Assembly: GCF_015477775.1 (NCBI RefSeq)
Contig: NZ_JADLQO010000015.1
Span: forward strand, 1 to 64,000
Length of the DNA: 64,000 bases
Source of the DNA: Nocardia abscessus
GTDB lineage: Bacteria > Actinomycetota > Actinomycetes > Mycobacteriales > Mycobacteriaceae
Reading direction: 5' to 3'
The position numbers and the translations under genes are program-made. The notes below the pieces were generated by a model. That model did not search any database. It saw only the letters and a program-made list of their open reading frames with translations, and was not told where the DNA came from. The first letter of the stretch is position 1. Each line of letters starts with the position of its first letter. Positions 43,943 to 51,974 of this stretch are shown here, piece after piece.

Positions 43943-44761
43943 TCACGCCTTCACCGCGGCCGCCGCTGCGCGCAGCACGGCCGCGGTGAACTCGTCCAAG
44001 GGGTAGAACAATTCGATGGCCAGCTCCGACAGGGTGACGTCGGCCGGAGCGCCGAAGGTGGCCATCGTGCTGAACATCGACAGTTCGCCCGCCGGGGTGC
44101 GGATCCGGATCGGCACCTCGAACGGGCTCGGCGGCGCTCCGTCCTCCGCCTCCGCGCCGGCCGTCTCCGGTGGGTCGGGGTAGCGGGACACCTCGTCGTA
44201 CAGCGCGGCCAGCTCCGCGTCGCCGCTCGCGCTGACCTGCCTGCCCAGCCGCTCCAGGAACAGTTCGCGCACCTGGGCGAGGTTGGCCAGGCGGGCCGAG
44301 AGTCCCTCCGGGTGCAGCACCAGCCGGTACACGTTGGGCCGCGGCGTCCGCACGTGCTCGGGCACGCCGTCCATCAGCACACTCATCGCCGCGTTGCCCG
44401 CCACCACGTTCCACAGTCGATCGATGACCACCGCCGGGTACGGTTCGTGCGCGGTCAGCATGGTGTCCAGCGCAGCGCGGACCGAGGCGAGATGGGCGTC
44501 GTCGAGACCGCTCTCCCGGTAGGCGGGCGCGAAACCGGCCGCCACCAGCAGGGTGTTGCGTTCGCGCAGTGGCACATCCAGCGTGTCGCACAGCCGCAGC
44601 ACCATCGCGCGGCTGGGGGCGGCCCGGCCGGTCTCGACGTACGACAGGTGCCGTGCGGAGGTGTCGGCCGCCAGTGCCAGGTCCAGCTGGCTCAGCCTGC
44701 GCCGTTGCCGCCATTCGCGCAGCAGGACGCCCGCTCTCGATGGGGTCTGCACTGATGTCAC
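43943..44761 (-). CDS. MmyB-type XRE regulator
   Basis: A 272-residue regulator with a helix-turn-helix (LLREWRQRRRLSQLDLALAADTSARHLSYVETGRAAPSRAMVLRL) and the MmyB-like ligand domain (VVIDRLWNVVAGNAAMSVLM; NVYRLVLHPEGLSARLANLA), a PAS-like fold known to bind fatty-acid-type ligands. It converges on the NRPS gene with 7 bases between stops and diverges from a membrane protein gene. It could regulate either, but position alone does not decide. Confidence 0.88.
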   Translation of the reverse strand: MTSVQTPSRAGVLLREWRQRRRLSQLDLALAADTSARHLSYVETGRAAPSRAMVLRLCDTLDVPLRERNTLLVAAGFAPAYRESGLDDAHLASVRAALDTMLTAHEPYPAVVIDRLWNVVAGNAAMSVLMDGVPEHVRTPRPNVYRLVLHPEGLSARLANLAQVRELFLERLGRQVSASGDAELAALYDEVSRYPDPPETAGAEAEDGAPPSPFEVPIRIRTPAGELSMFSTMATFGAPADVTLSELAIELFYPLDEFTAAVLRAAAAAVKA

Positions 44762-44890
44762 TCGACCAGCTAAGCACCCGGTCGCGCGGTGCGGCCATGA
44801 CCTCCGAGGTTATTGAGACACCCACCTTCGGGCAGCAGGGTTGGTGCCGGGAGCCGATCGGCCCCGCCGGATCGACCGACAGGAGTACGA

Positions 44891-45298
44891 ATGAGCACCA
44901 CGACCCTGGCCGACCGCGGCAGCAGCGCCGCGTTGCTGCGTGCCGCGCTGCGCGTGGACGGCTGGAGCACCGGAGTCTTCGGCGGTGTGCTGCTCGCCGG
45001 AGCCGGATCGCTGCGTGACCCGCTCGGACTGCCGATCGGCTGGAGCATCGTGTTCGGCGTCGTCATGGTGGGCGGCGCGCTCGCGTTGCTGTCGATCGCC
45101 AGGCGCCCGGCGATCTCCGCGCGTCGGGCTCGGGCGGTCGTGGCCGTCAACGCGCTGTCGGCCGCGGGGATGCTCGGTCTGGCCGGCTCGGATGCGCTCG
45201 CGCTGACCGGTCTCGGCGTGGCGTTCCTGCTGGTCGGCGCGGCCGCGGTCGCGAGCTTCGCCGGGCTGGAATTCGCCGGGCTGCGCAGGCTCGGGTGA
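44891..45298 (+). CDS. predicted four-helix membrane protein
   Basis: A 135-residue integral membrane protein with about four hydrophobic helices (VFGGVLLAGAG, IVFGVVMVGGALALLSIA, AVVAVNALSAAGMLGLAG, ALTGLGVAFLLVGAAAVASFAGL) and no known motif. ATG 44891 is set by AGGAG 7 bases before it. It diverges from the MmyB-type regulator, which often controls the neighbouring gene. Confidence 0.72.
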   Translation: MSTTTLADRGSSAALLRAALRVDGWSTGVFGGVLLAGAGSLRDPLGLPIGWSIVFGVVMVGGALALLSIARRPAISARRARAVVAVNALSAAGMLGLAGSDALALTGLGVAFLLVGAAAVASFAGLEFAGLRRLG

Positions 45299-45304
45299 TC
45301 GCGG

Positions 45305-45586
45305 ATGACCGTGCATGTCGATGACCGATCACCTGGCGCCGACGAAGCCGATCTCGTCCGGCTGCTCGACGCGCAGAGGGCGGCGTGGGCGGCCGGTGGC
45401 GGGCCCGCATTCGCCGCGACCTTCACCGCCGACGCCGATTTCTTCTCGGTCATCGGCGAATTCATCGTGCTGCGCCCTGGCAGCGACGAGTGCCGTCCCC
45501 GTCCCGGCCACGGGGTGAGTCGACAGCGCCTGCCGTCTCGGCCGCGCGCCGGAAATTCGTTGCGCACGCCGCCGCCGATCACGTAG
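45305..45586 (+). pseudogene. SgcJ/EcaC-type SnoaL-like protein, truncated
   Basis: The first about 55 residues (EADLVRLLDAQRAAWAAGGGPAFAATFTADADFFSVIGEFI) match the start of SgcJ/EcaC-type NTF2-fold proteins, which normally continue for about 80 more residues. After position about 45470 the frame turns into arginine/proline-rich sequence unlike the family, ending at 45586. A deletion or frameshift has probably removed the rest. It is unlikely to be functional. Confidence 0.55.
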
Positions 45587-45596
45587 AGAAATCCGG

Positions 45597-46184
45597 ATGG
45601 GCGTCTCCGCATCCGAGATCAGATTGCTCGTCCCCGACGATTGGGCGGTGTTCCGGCGCGTCCGGCTCGCGGCGCTGACCGACGCGCCGCAGTTCTTCGG
45701 CGCCACGCTGACCGAGGCGCAGGCCCGCACCGAGCGCGAGTGGCGGCACGCGTTGACGGATCGGGCGCAGTTCCTGGCCGAGTCGCGCGGTACCGAGGTG
45801 GGGACCGTCGCGGGCATGCTCGACCCGGAACGCGGCGGCGTGCACCTGATTTCGATGTGGGTGGCGCCACGGGCGCGGGGAACCGGTGTGTCGGACCGTC
45901 TGGTTCGCGCGGTGCTGGATTGGGCGGTGGCGGGCGGGCACCAGGCGGTCCGCCTGGAGTTCGCCGAGCACAATTCCTTTGCCGAGCGGCTGTACCTGCG
46001 CCACGGCTTCGTGCGGACCGGGGTGAGTGGGCCCGTCGCTCCGGGCGACCCGCGAACGGAATTCGAGATGGAGTGGCGGCCGCTCGGGCCCGGTTTGCCC
46101 GACCATCCCCAGGGTATCCGGGCCTCGACGGCAGCCGAGACATCCGTCCCGCACCGCGACGCCGAGGACAGGAGACAGCGATGA
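45597..46184 (+). CDS. GNAT-family N-acetyltransferase
   Basis: A 195-residue acetyltransferase: EIRLLVPDDWAVFRRVRLAALTDAP at the start, then the acetyl-CoA region HLISMWVAPRARGTGVSDRLVRAVLDWA and RLEFAEHNSFAERLYLRHGFVRTG. The last 35 residues are disordered. Its stop overlaps the next start (ATGA). The substrate is unknown; homologues with an F-E-motif of this kind include antibiotic-modifying enzymes. Confidence 0.85.
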   Translation: MGVSASEIRLLVPDDWAVFRRVRLAALTDAPQFFGATLTEAQARTEREWRHALTDRAQFLAESRGTEVGTVAGMLDPERGGVHLISMWVAPRARGTGVSDRLVRAVLDWAVAGGHQAVRLEFAEHNSFAERLYLRHGFVRTGVSGPVAPGDPRTEFEMEWRPLGPGLPDHPQGIRASTAAETSVPHRDAEDRRQR

Positions 46185-46786
46185 ACGATCGCAAACCCGC
46201 GGACAAGGGGACCGACGACGCACCGGGCACTCCGGAGGTCTCCAGCACGTCGCCCGACGCGGTGCAGCCGTCCAACGGCGCGTCCGCCGGATCGAGCGGG
46301 GACACCGAGCCCCGCGCGGCACGGGGAACGGATGCTCCTGCCACGGCGAGCAGTGCCGATGCCGGAGGACGGGAAACTGAGCCCAGCGCAGGGGATGCGG
46401 CACAGATTCCGAAGCCGGGTCGTGCCGCGGGTGGGGAGCCGGAGACGGTGACCTCGGCCCAGATTCCTGAGGTCCCGGCCGCGAAGCCGGGCCACACCCC
46501 GGGCGCGGCAGAGAATGCGGAATGGGCATCCGCGCGCTCGTCGGCCGTGGACGACAGCTGGCACGACACACCGATCGCGGAGTCCGTTCGACGCGCCACC
46601 GAGCGCGCCGAGCAGGTGCAGGCGGACACCGCCACCGCGGCCGAACGGGGTGCGGCGGGACTTCCCGGGCCGGTGAGCCGCCCGGGTCGCACGCTCTTGG
46701 AAACGCTTCGAGACAAGCCTGTCCTCGCCGCGATACCCGCCTCGGTCCTCGCCTTCATCTTCTGGCGCGCGTTCCGCGGGCGCTGA
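46181..46786 (+). CDS. disordered protein with C-terminal membrane anchor
   Basis: The 201-residue protein is mostly low-complexity Ala/Pro/Thr/Glu sequence, with a single hydrophobic helix at the very end (PVLAAIPASVLAFIFWRAFRGR). ATG 46181 has AGGAGA upstream and overlaps the preceding stop. This tail-anchored layout suggests a membrane-associated or cell-wall-related role; no family is recognised. Confidence 0.65.
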   Translation: MNDRKPADKGTDDAPGTPEVSSTSPDAVQPSNGASAGSSGDTEPRAARGTDAPATASSADAGGRETEPSAGDAAQIPKPGRAAGGEPETVTSAQIPEVPAAKPGHTPGAAENAEWASARSSAVDDSWHDTPIAESVRRATERAEQVQADTATAAERGAAGLPGPVSRPGRTLLETLRDKPVLAAIPASVLAFIFWRAFRGR

Positions 46787-46792
46787 TCCGCG

Positions 46793-47263
46793 TCACACGC
46801 GACGTCGATAGACCTGCCGGGAACCGCCGTCCGGCCCGGCAGCCGCGTCCTCGGCGGGGTGGAAGCCCATTTTCTGGTAGAACGCCCGCGCACCGCTCGG
46901 CACCGCGCCGGGATGATCGGGCCCGAAGGTGACCGCCTCGAGCGTTCCCGGGCGGAGCACGTAGCGGCGGATCGCATCCGTGGTCAACGCCCGGCCGATG
47001 CCGTGCCCGCGCGCCTGCTCCGCGACCACCAGCCAGTGCACCCGATAGACCGGCGGCTTCGCGCCGAACATGATGCCGCCGAGCACCTCCGCACCCGCGG
47101 ACCGGGCGACGAGTGCCGTACCCCGCTGGACGTGCCGCAGCACCGCGGCACGGAAGTCGGCGTCGTCTGCCGCCGCACCGAACCAGTGCTCGACCTGCCC
47201 CGCCAGTTCGACGAATCCGGCGAGGTCGTCCTCTCGCGCAAGCCTGACAATCATTCGCGCCAT
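46793..47263 (-). CDS. GNAT-family N-acetyltransferase
   Basis: A 156-residue acetyltransferase. The acetyl-CoA site is HWLVVAEQARGHGIGRALTTDAIRRY, with the Q/RxxGxG/A motif as RGHGIGRA, and the final ARAFYQKMGFHP is the usual C-terminal motif. It is convergent with the disordered protein gene. ATG 47263 is used. Confidence 0.85.
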   Translation of the reverse strand: MARMIVRLAREDDLAGFVELAGQVEHWFGAAADDADFRAAVLRHVQRGTALVARSAGAEVLGGIMFGAKPPVYRVHWLVVAEQARGHGIGRALTTDAIRRYVLRPGTLEAVTFGPDHPGAVPSGARAFYQKMGFHPAEDAAAGPDGGSRQVYRRRV

Positions 47264-47302
47264 GGTGACAGCATCGGCGCACGCCGTCGACTCGAGGCGG
47301 CC

Positions 47303-47887
47303 TCAGTCGGCGGTGCGGCGCAGAGCGGTGCCGAGTTTGGTGAGGAACCGTCCGAAGTGGGGGTCGGCGTCGGGCAGGGCGAATTCGTCGACGTCCCACC
47401 AGCGCTCACCGTGGAACTCTCGTGGATCGAGGGTGTGGCCACCGGTGCGGTCACCGCGGATGACGTACCAGAGGCTGACGTCTTCGTGCCCGGCGCCCGA
47501 GCCGACGGTGGTGGTGACGGTGAGGAACAGCGGAACCGGTCCGACCACGTCGAACCGTGCCTCGATGCCGATCTCCTCGGCCGCTTCGCGCCGCGCGGTC
47601 TCGAGCGGATGCTCGCCGGGATCGACATGCCCTCCGGTCGGCAGCCACAGCCCGGCGAGGCGATGCTTGCCCAGCAGCACCGCCCGCGCCTGCGGATCGA
47701 CCAGCACGACATAGGAAACGAGGTGCCGCGGTGGTGTGGCCGGTTTGACCCGACGAAAGATGTCGTCGGTCGACGCGAGCCAGGCTCGTGTCGTGTCGAT
47801 GTGCCGTTGCTCCACCTCGTCGAGCGGTTCGATTCGATTCACGATCTCGGCGACCGCGGCGGTGGCGGAATTCATGGCGGGGATCAC
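47303..47887 (-). CDS. NUDIX hydrolase
   Basis: The 194-residue protein has a full Nudix box, GGHVDPGEHPLETARREAAEEIG, coordinating the metal needed to hydrolyse nucleoside diphosphate derivatives. Substrate specificity is not readable. ATG 47887 overlaps the stop region of the upstream alpha/beta hydrolase (1-base spacing); ATG 47875 is an alternative. Confidence 0.88.
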   Translation of the reverse strand: MIPAMNSATAAVAEIVNRIEPLDEVEQRHIDTTRAWLASTDDIFRRVKPATPPRHLVSYVVLVDPQARAVLLGKHRLAGLWLPTGGHVDPGEHPLETARREAAEEIGIEARFDVVGPVPLFLTVTTTVGSGAGHEDVSLWYVIRGDRTGGHTLDPREFHGERWWDVDEFALPDADPHFGRFLTKLGTALRRTAD

Positions 47888-48775
47888 CTAGGGCCGCAGT
47901 ACCGATACCAGGAATTCCGTCTGGTCGTAGACGGTCTTCTCGAAGACCTCATCGAAATAGATGTCGAAATGCCCGGCCGGATAACGTTTCACCACCGCGT
48001 GTTTGGTGCGTTCTGCGGCACGCAGCGCCGATTTCACCGGCGCCACGGAGTCGTCGTCGCACAGCGCGTACAGCACCGGCATCTTGAGCGCCTTCGCGCG
48101 TCGCCCCGGCGCGTCGAAGAGTGCGGAGAATGCTACGCGCGCGGCCACTTTCGGCTCGTAGGTCTCGCTCTCGTCGGTGAGCCTGCGGAAGCCTTCCGGC
48201 ACGTCGGGCGCGCTCATCAGCGCCGCGGAGCGCTTGCGTCCGGCGAGCCGGATGCCGACCGGCTTGCGCCGGATCGGCCCGAGCAGCAGGTCGGTGGCCG
48301 CGATGGTGGAGACCTTGATCAAGCTGATCGGTCCCTTGGCCAACGCCGAGGACAGGCCGCTGGTGAACGGCACCTGCGCGACCACGGCCGCGATGTAGGC
48401 GTCGTCCGGCGCCACCGACAGCACGTGCCCGCCGCCGAACGACGTGCCCCACAACGCGATCCGGGTCGCGTCGATGCCGCGCAGCGTGCGCGCGAACGCG
48501 ATGGCGGCATGCCAGTCCTCGCGCTGCCGCGCGATGCTCAGCAACTGGCGCGGTGTGCCCTGGCTGGCGCCGAAATGCCGATAGTCGAATACCAGGACCG
48601 CAATCCCCGCCGCAGCGAAACGCCGCGCGTACCGATCCAGTCCCATTTCCCGATTGGCCCCCAGGCCGTGTCCCATCACCACTAGTGGGCGGGGTTTGGG
48701 TGCGCCGTCCGGGCGATATAGCCACGCCGCGCACTGTTCGCTTCCGGAAGGGAAGCCGACCTCGACACGTTCCAT
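47888..48775 (-). CDS. alpha/beta hydrolase
   Basis: The 295-residue hydrolase has the nucleophile elbow GTSFGG, an oxyanion-type VVMGHGLGANREMGLDRYARRFAAAGIAVLVFDYRHFGASQG, an acid region in LYALCDDDSVAP and a terminal histidine in PAGHFDIYFDEVFE. It resembles dienelactone-hydrolase-like proteins. ATG 48775 is chosen; the longer frame runs into the rnpB gene antisense and is rejected. It is adjacent to, and divergent from, rnpB. Confidence 0.85.
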   Translation of the reverse strand: MERVEVGFPSGSEQCAAWLYRPDGAPKPRPLVVMGHGLGANREMGLDRYARRFAAAGIAVLVFDYRHFGASQGTPRQLLSIARQREDWHAAIAFARTLRGIDATRIALWGTSFGGGHVLSVAPDDAYIAAVVAQVPFTSGLSSALAKGPISLIKVSTIAATDLLLGPIRRKPVGIRLAGRKRSAALMSAPDVPEGFRRLTDESETYEPKVAARVAFSALFDAPGRRAKALKMPVLYALCDDDSVAPVKSALRAAERTKHAVVKRYPAGHFDIYFDEVFEKTVYDQTEFLVSVLRP

Positions 48776-48805
48776 GGCCACCAACCGTACCCAGTATCCT
48801 GTTGT

Positions 48806-49231
<426 letters not shown>

Positions 49232-49241
49232 CGCTACGGCC

Positions 49242-49300
49242 TGCTTCGCACACCGGCTCGATTCCTCACGTCTGCGAGGAATCGGCGGGTGTGCGAAGCA
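49242..49300 (+). terminator. long two-part hairpin between rnpB and the DUF732 gene
   Basis: An outer perfect 13-base stem (TGCTTCGCACACC with GGTGTGCGAAGCA) encloses an inner perfect 9-base stem (CGATTCCTC with GAGGAATCG). It starts 11 bases after rnpB and ends 20 bases before the convergent DUF732 stop, so it can terminate both transcripts. Confidence 0.75.
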
Positions 49301-49320
49301 CGCCTGGCAGGAGCGGGAGG

Positions 49321-49692
49321 TCAGCACATGAGTTTGGCCATTTGGTAGATCGCTTTGGCTTCCTCGGGGCTGGGTTGGGTGGCGCCGCCTGCGCGCTTGG
49401 TGATGTTCTCGACGACCTCGTCCTCGGCTTTGCCCGCTTTGATGTCGCCGCACGTCTCGGACAGGATGCTCGCGATCTTCGCGTCGTCCTTTCCGTCGGC
49501 CAGCTTGGGGAACGCGCCGCGGAAGCTGACGACGAACGCGCCCGCCTTGACACTGTCGACCTGGGCGGTGGCCTGCGCCGCCGTCGTGGTGGCGGGGGAG
49601 GTGGCATCGCTGGTCTTGTCGTCCCCGCAACCGGTGAGGAGCAGGGCGAAGAGGGTGGCGCTGGCCGCGAGCGCGGCGGTAGTTCTGGTCAC
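49321..49692 (-). CDS. DUF732 lipoprotein
   Basis: The 123-residue product has a lipoprotein signal peptide with lipobox LLLTGC and a mature DUF732 domain (FVVSFRGAFPKLADGKDDAKIASILSETCGDIKAGK...QPSPEEAKAIYQMAKLMC), with two cysteines expected to form a disulfide. DUF732 proteins are small secreted proteins of mycolata with unknown function. GTG 49692 is the best start; the longer frame crosses the upstream hairpin. Confidence 0.82.
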   Translation of the reverse strand: MTRTTAALAASATLFALLLTGCGDDKTSDATSPATTTAAQATAQVDSVKAGAFVVSFRGAFPKLADGKDDAKIASILSETCGDIKAGKAEDEVVENITKRAGGATQPSPEEAKAIYQMAKLMC

Positions 49693-49722
49693 GCAGCGGG
49701 ATGCTAGCGGCCGACAACCACC

Positions 49723-49753
49723 GTCGCCTCCCGTCAGGTGAACGGGAGGCGAC
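49723..49753 (-). terminator. strong hairpin after the 30-residue ORF
   Basis: GTCGCCTCCCGT and ACGGGAGGCGAC form a perfect 12-base stem with a 7-base loop. It lies 26 bases downstream of the small ORF stop on the minus strand, and 31 bases upstream of the DUF732 GTG, so it likely ends the small transcript. Confidence 0.65.
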
Positions 49754-49778
49754 GAGTAGTGGGAGAACAATCGCGCGG

Positions 49779-49871
49779 TCAGACCGGGTTGATCACGAAA
49801 ACCTGAGCCCAGTACGCGGCCTGCTCGGGGCCGAGCAGAGGCAGCAGGTAGTCGAACAAAATCGATGACAT
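49779..49871 (-). CDS. putative 30-residue microprotein
   Basis: A short ORF begins at ATG 49871 with GGGAG 10 bases upstream and ends with TGA. The peptide begins MSSILFDYLLPLLGP, continues EQAAYWAQVF and ends VINPV. Nearly all third codon positions are G or C, as in real genes here, and the peptide is amphipathic with a hydrophobic first half. A perfect terminator hairpin follows. No family is known to me. It may be a small membrane-active or signalling peptide, or a conserved small protein overlooked by gene finders; it could still be chance. Confidence 0.5.
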   Translation of the reverse strand: MSSILFDYLLPLLGPEQAAYWAQVFVINPV

Positions 49872-50126
49872 AGGTGTGGAACTCCCAATTGTCGACGTAC
49901 GGGACATTTTCCTGAGGCGAGGGCGAACGCGACGCCCGTCACGGCGGGCCACGTTAGCAGCGTGGGCGCGCTCATGCCGTCAGGCAAGATTCCGGTCTGT
50001 CCGATTCGTGCGGAACTGGCCCTGATCGTGATCGACGTCATAAAGTAGTCGCCGTTGGTAAGGCGCGGTGCGGGGCAGCACCGGGCCATTCATACTTCTA
50101 TCGCGGGAAAGCAGGTCTCAACACAT

Positions 50127-50459
50127 ATGCGAGTAGTTCGCTCCATAGTCGCCGGCGCATTGGTCGCAGGCGCCGCTTCGATTTTCGCGGTGCTGGGCGC
50201 GGGTTCCGCCGGCGCGGTCGCGGTGACCCCGCTGCCGGGTGGGGTTCAGGTCGACCTCAGTCCCGCCGACACGGTATTCGTGCACCAGAACAACGTCGGC
50301 CTGGCCATCGCCGGGCTGCCGCACCCGTCCGCCGCCTCGTTCGGTCAGGCGCTGGACGCGGCGGCCGAGGTGTCGTCCTCGGTGCCGGGTGGCCGGGTCA
50401 CCTTCACCGTCTACGGGCCGTTCGACCAGTTGAACGGCACCATGCTGGCGCTGCAGTAG
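50127..50459 (+). CDS. secreted hypothetical protein
   Basis: The 110-residue protein has a Sec signal peptide (VRSIVAGALVAGAASIFAVLGAGSAGAVA) with likely cleavage at AGA-VA, followed by an about 80-residue domain (VQVDLSPADTVFVHQNNVGLAIAGLPHPSAASFGQAL...GRVTFTVYGPFDQLNG). No lipobox cysteine. ATG 50127 is used. The 255-base gap before it, opposite the small ORF, shows no other feature. Confidence 0.7.
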   Translation: MRVVRSIVAGALVAGAASIFAVLGAGSAGAVAVTPLPGGVQVDLSPADTVFVHQNNVGLAIAGLPHPSAASFGQALDAAAEVSSSVPGGRVTFTVYGPFDQLNGTMLALQ

Positions 50460-50474
50460 GACCGGCGCCTCAGC

Positions 50475-51926
50475 GTGGAACTCCACCAGCGGATCGTCTC
50501 GGCGCCGGTCGATTTCGGCGCCATACGTTCCGAGTTCGGGCTGGCCTCGGCGTATCCCGCCGAGGCCGGCGCGGAGGCCCGCGACGCGGTGGACGCGTTC
50601 GCGGGCACCCGGGTCGATCGCACGGACATCCCGTTCGTGACGATCGACCCACCCGGGGCCATGGATCTGGACCAGGCCCTGCACATCGATCGCACCCCCA
50701 GCGGCTTCACCGTGCACTACGCCATCGCCGATGTGGGTGCCGTGATCCCTCCCGACGGCGCACTCGCCAAAGAGTCCGGCGCCAGGGGTCAAACCTTCTA
50801 TCTACCCGACGGCACGGTGCCGCTGCACCCACGCGCGCTGTCGGAAGGGTCCGCGAGCCTGCTTCCCGAACGGACGCGTCCGGCCGCGCTGTGGACCATC
50901 GAACTCGACGAGCAAGCCGAACCGGTGCGGTTCACAGTGGTACGGGCGCTGGTGCGCTCCCGTGCCCGGCTCGACTACTTGCGTGTGCAGGGCGACGCCG
51001 AGGCCGGTCGGCTGCATCCGTCCATCGCGGCCCTGCCGGAATTCGGCACGCGGCGCATGGAGGCGGGGCTGGCGCGCGGTGCGATCGGACTGCGGCTGCC
51101 CGCGCAAGCCGTCGTCAAGGACGAGCGCGCCGACGGGCACTGGCGGCTGGTGGTGGAACCGCGCACCGCCGCCGACGACTGGAACGAGCAGGTCTCGCTG
51201 CTGACCGGTATGTGCGCGGCGCAGATCATGCTGAACGCGGACGCACCCGCGGGTGAGCGGGTCGCGCTGTTGCGCACCATGCCGCCGCCGTCGGATTCCG
51301 CGATCGATTCGATGCGCCGGACCGCGCAGGCGCTGGACGTGGCCTGGCCCGCCGACGAAGCGGTCGGGCGGATGCTGGCCCGGCTGGACCCGAACACGCC
51401 CGCCGCGCTGGTGCTGATGTCCGAGGCGACGACCCTGCTGCGCGGAGCCTCCTACACCGTGGTCGACGGCGCGGCAGACGAGCCGCCCGCACCGGCAGCG
51501 CTGCGCCACAGTGCGATCGGCGCTCCGTACGCACACGTCACCGCCCCGCTGCGGCGGTTGTCGGACCGGTTCGCGACCGAGATATGCCTGGCCAGGTGCG
51601 CGGGCGCCGAGGTGCCGAGTTGGGTGCGGGACGGGCTGGCGGGCGCGGCCGAGGCCATGCGGCGCAGCGACGGCGTAGCGGGCAAGATCGAACGCGCCTG
51701 CATCGACCTGACCGAGTCCACCCTGCTGGCGCGGCGGACCGGCGCGGAGTTCGACGCCGTGGTGGTCCGTGAGGCCAACGGCAATCGCCCGGCCGTGGTC
51801 TTCATCGCGGATCCGCCGGTGCTGGGGCCGTGCGCGGGCCGGCCGCCGGAAGGGGAGACGGTACGGGTGCGGTTGGTGTCGGCGGACCCGAGGGAGCGGA
51901 AGGTGTCCTTCGCCTACCCGGCGTGA
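50475..51926 (+). CDS. RNB-domain (RNase II/R-type) exoribonuclease
   Basis: A 483-residue ribonuclease with the RNB catalytic core: IDPPGAMDLDQALHIDRTPSGFTVHYAIADVGAVIPPDGALAKESGARGQTFYLPDGTVPLHP, whose aspartates bind the two metals. It lacks the long N-terminal cold-shock domains of RNase R, matching the actinobacterial short form; the C-terminal S1-like part is reduced. GTG 50475 begins 15 bases after the preceding stop, so the genes may be co-transcribed. Confidence 0.9.
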   Translation: MELHQRIVSAPVDFGAIRSEFGLASAYPAEAGAEARDAVDAFAGTRVDRTDIPFVTIDPPGAMDLDQALHIDRTPSGFTVHYAIADVGAVIPPDGALAKESGARGQTFYLPDGTVPLHPRALSEGSASLLPERTRPAALWTIELDEQAEPVRFTVVRALVRSRARLDYLRVQGDAEAGRLHPSIAALPEFGTRRMEAGLARGAIGLRLPAQAVVKDERADGHWRLVVEPRTAADDWNEQVSLLTGMCAAQIMLNADAPAGERVALLRTMPPPSDSAIDSMRRTAQALDVAWPADEAVGRMLARLDPNTPAALVLMSEATTLLRGASYTVVDGAADEPPAPAALRHSAIGAPYAHVTAPLRRLSDRFATEICLARCAGAEVPSWVRDGLAGAAEAMRRSDGVAGKIERACIDLTESTLLARRTGAEFDAVVVREANGNRPAVVFIADPPVLGPCAGRPPEGETVRVRLVSADPRERKVSFAYPA

Positions 51927-51974
51927 ACGAGGACGGCCGGTGCGTCGGTCGGCGATGCGGTCACCCGAGGTGGC

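Noticed and set aside
49793..50089. A 98-residue minus-strand frame overlapping the 30-residue ORF
   Set aside because: Cysteine/arginine-rich, no ribosome site or motif; the small ORF has better coding signs.
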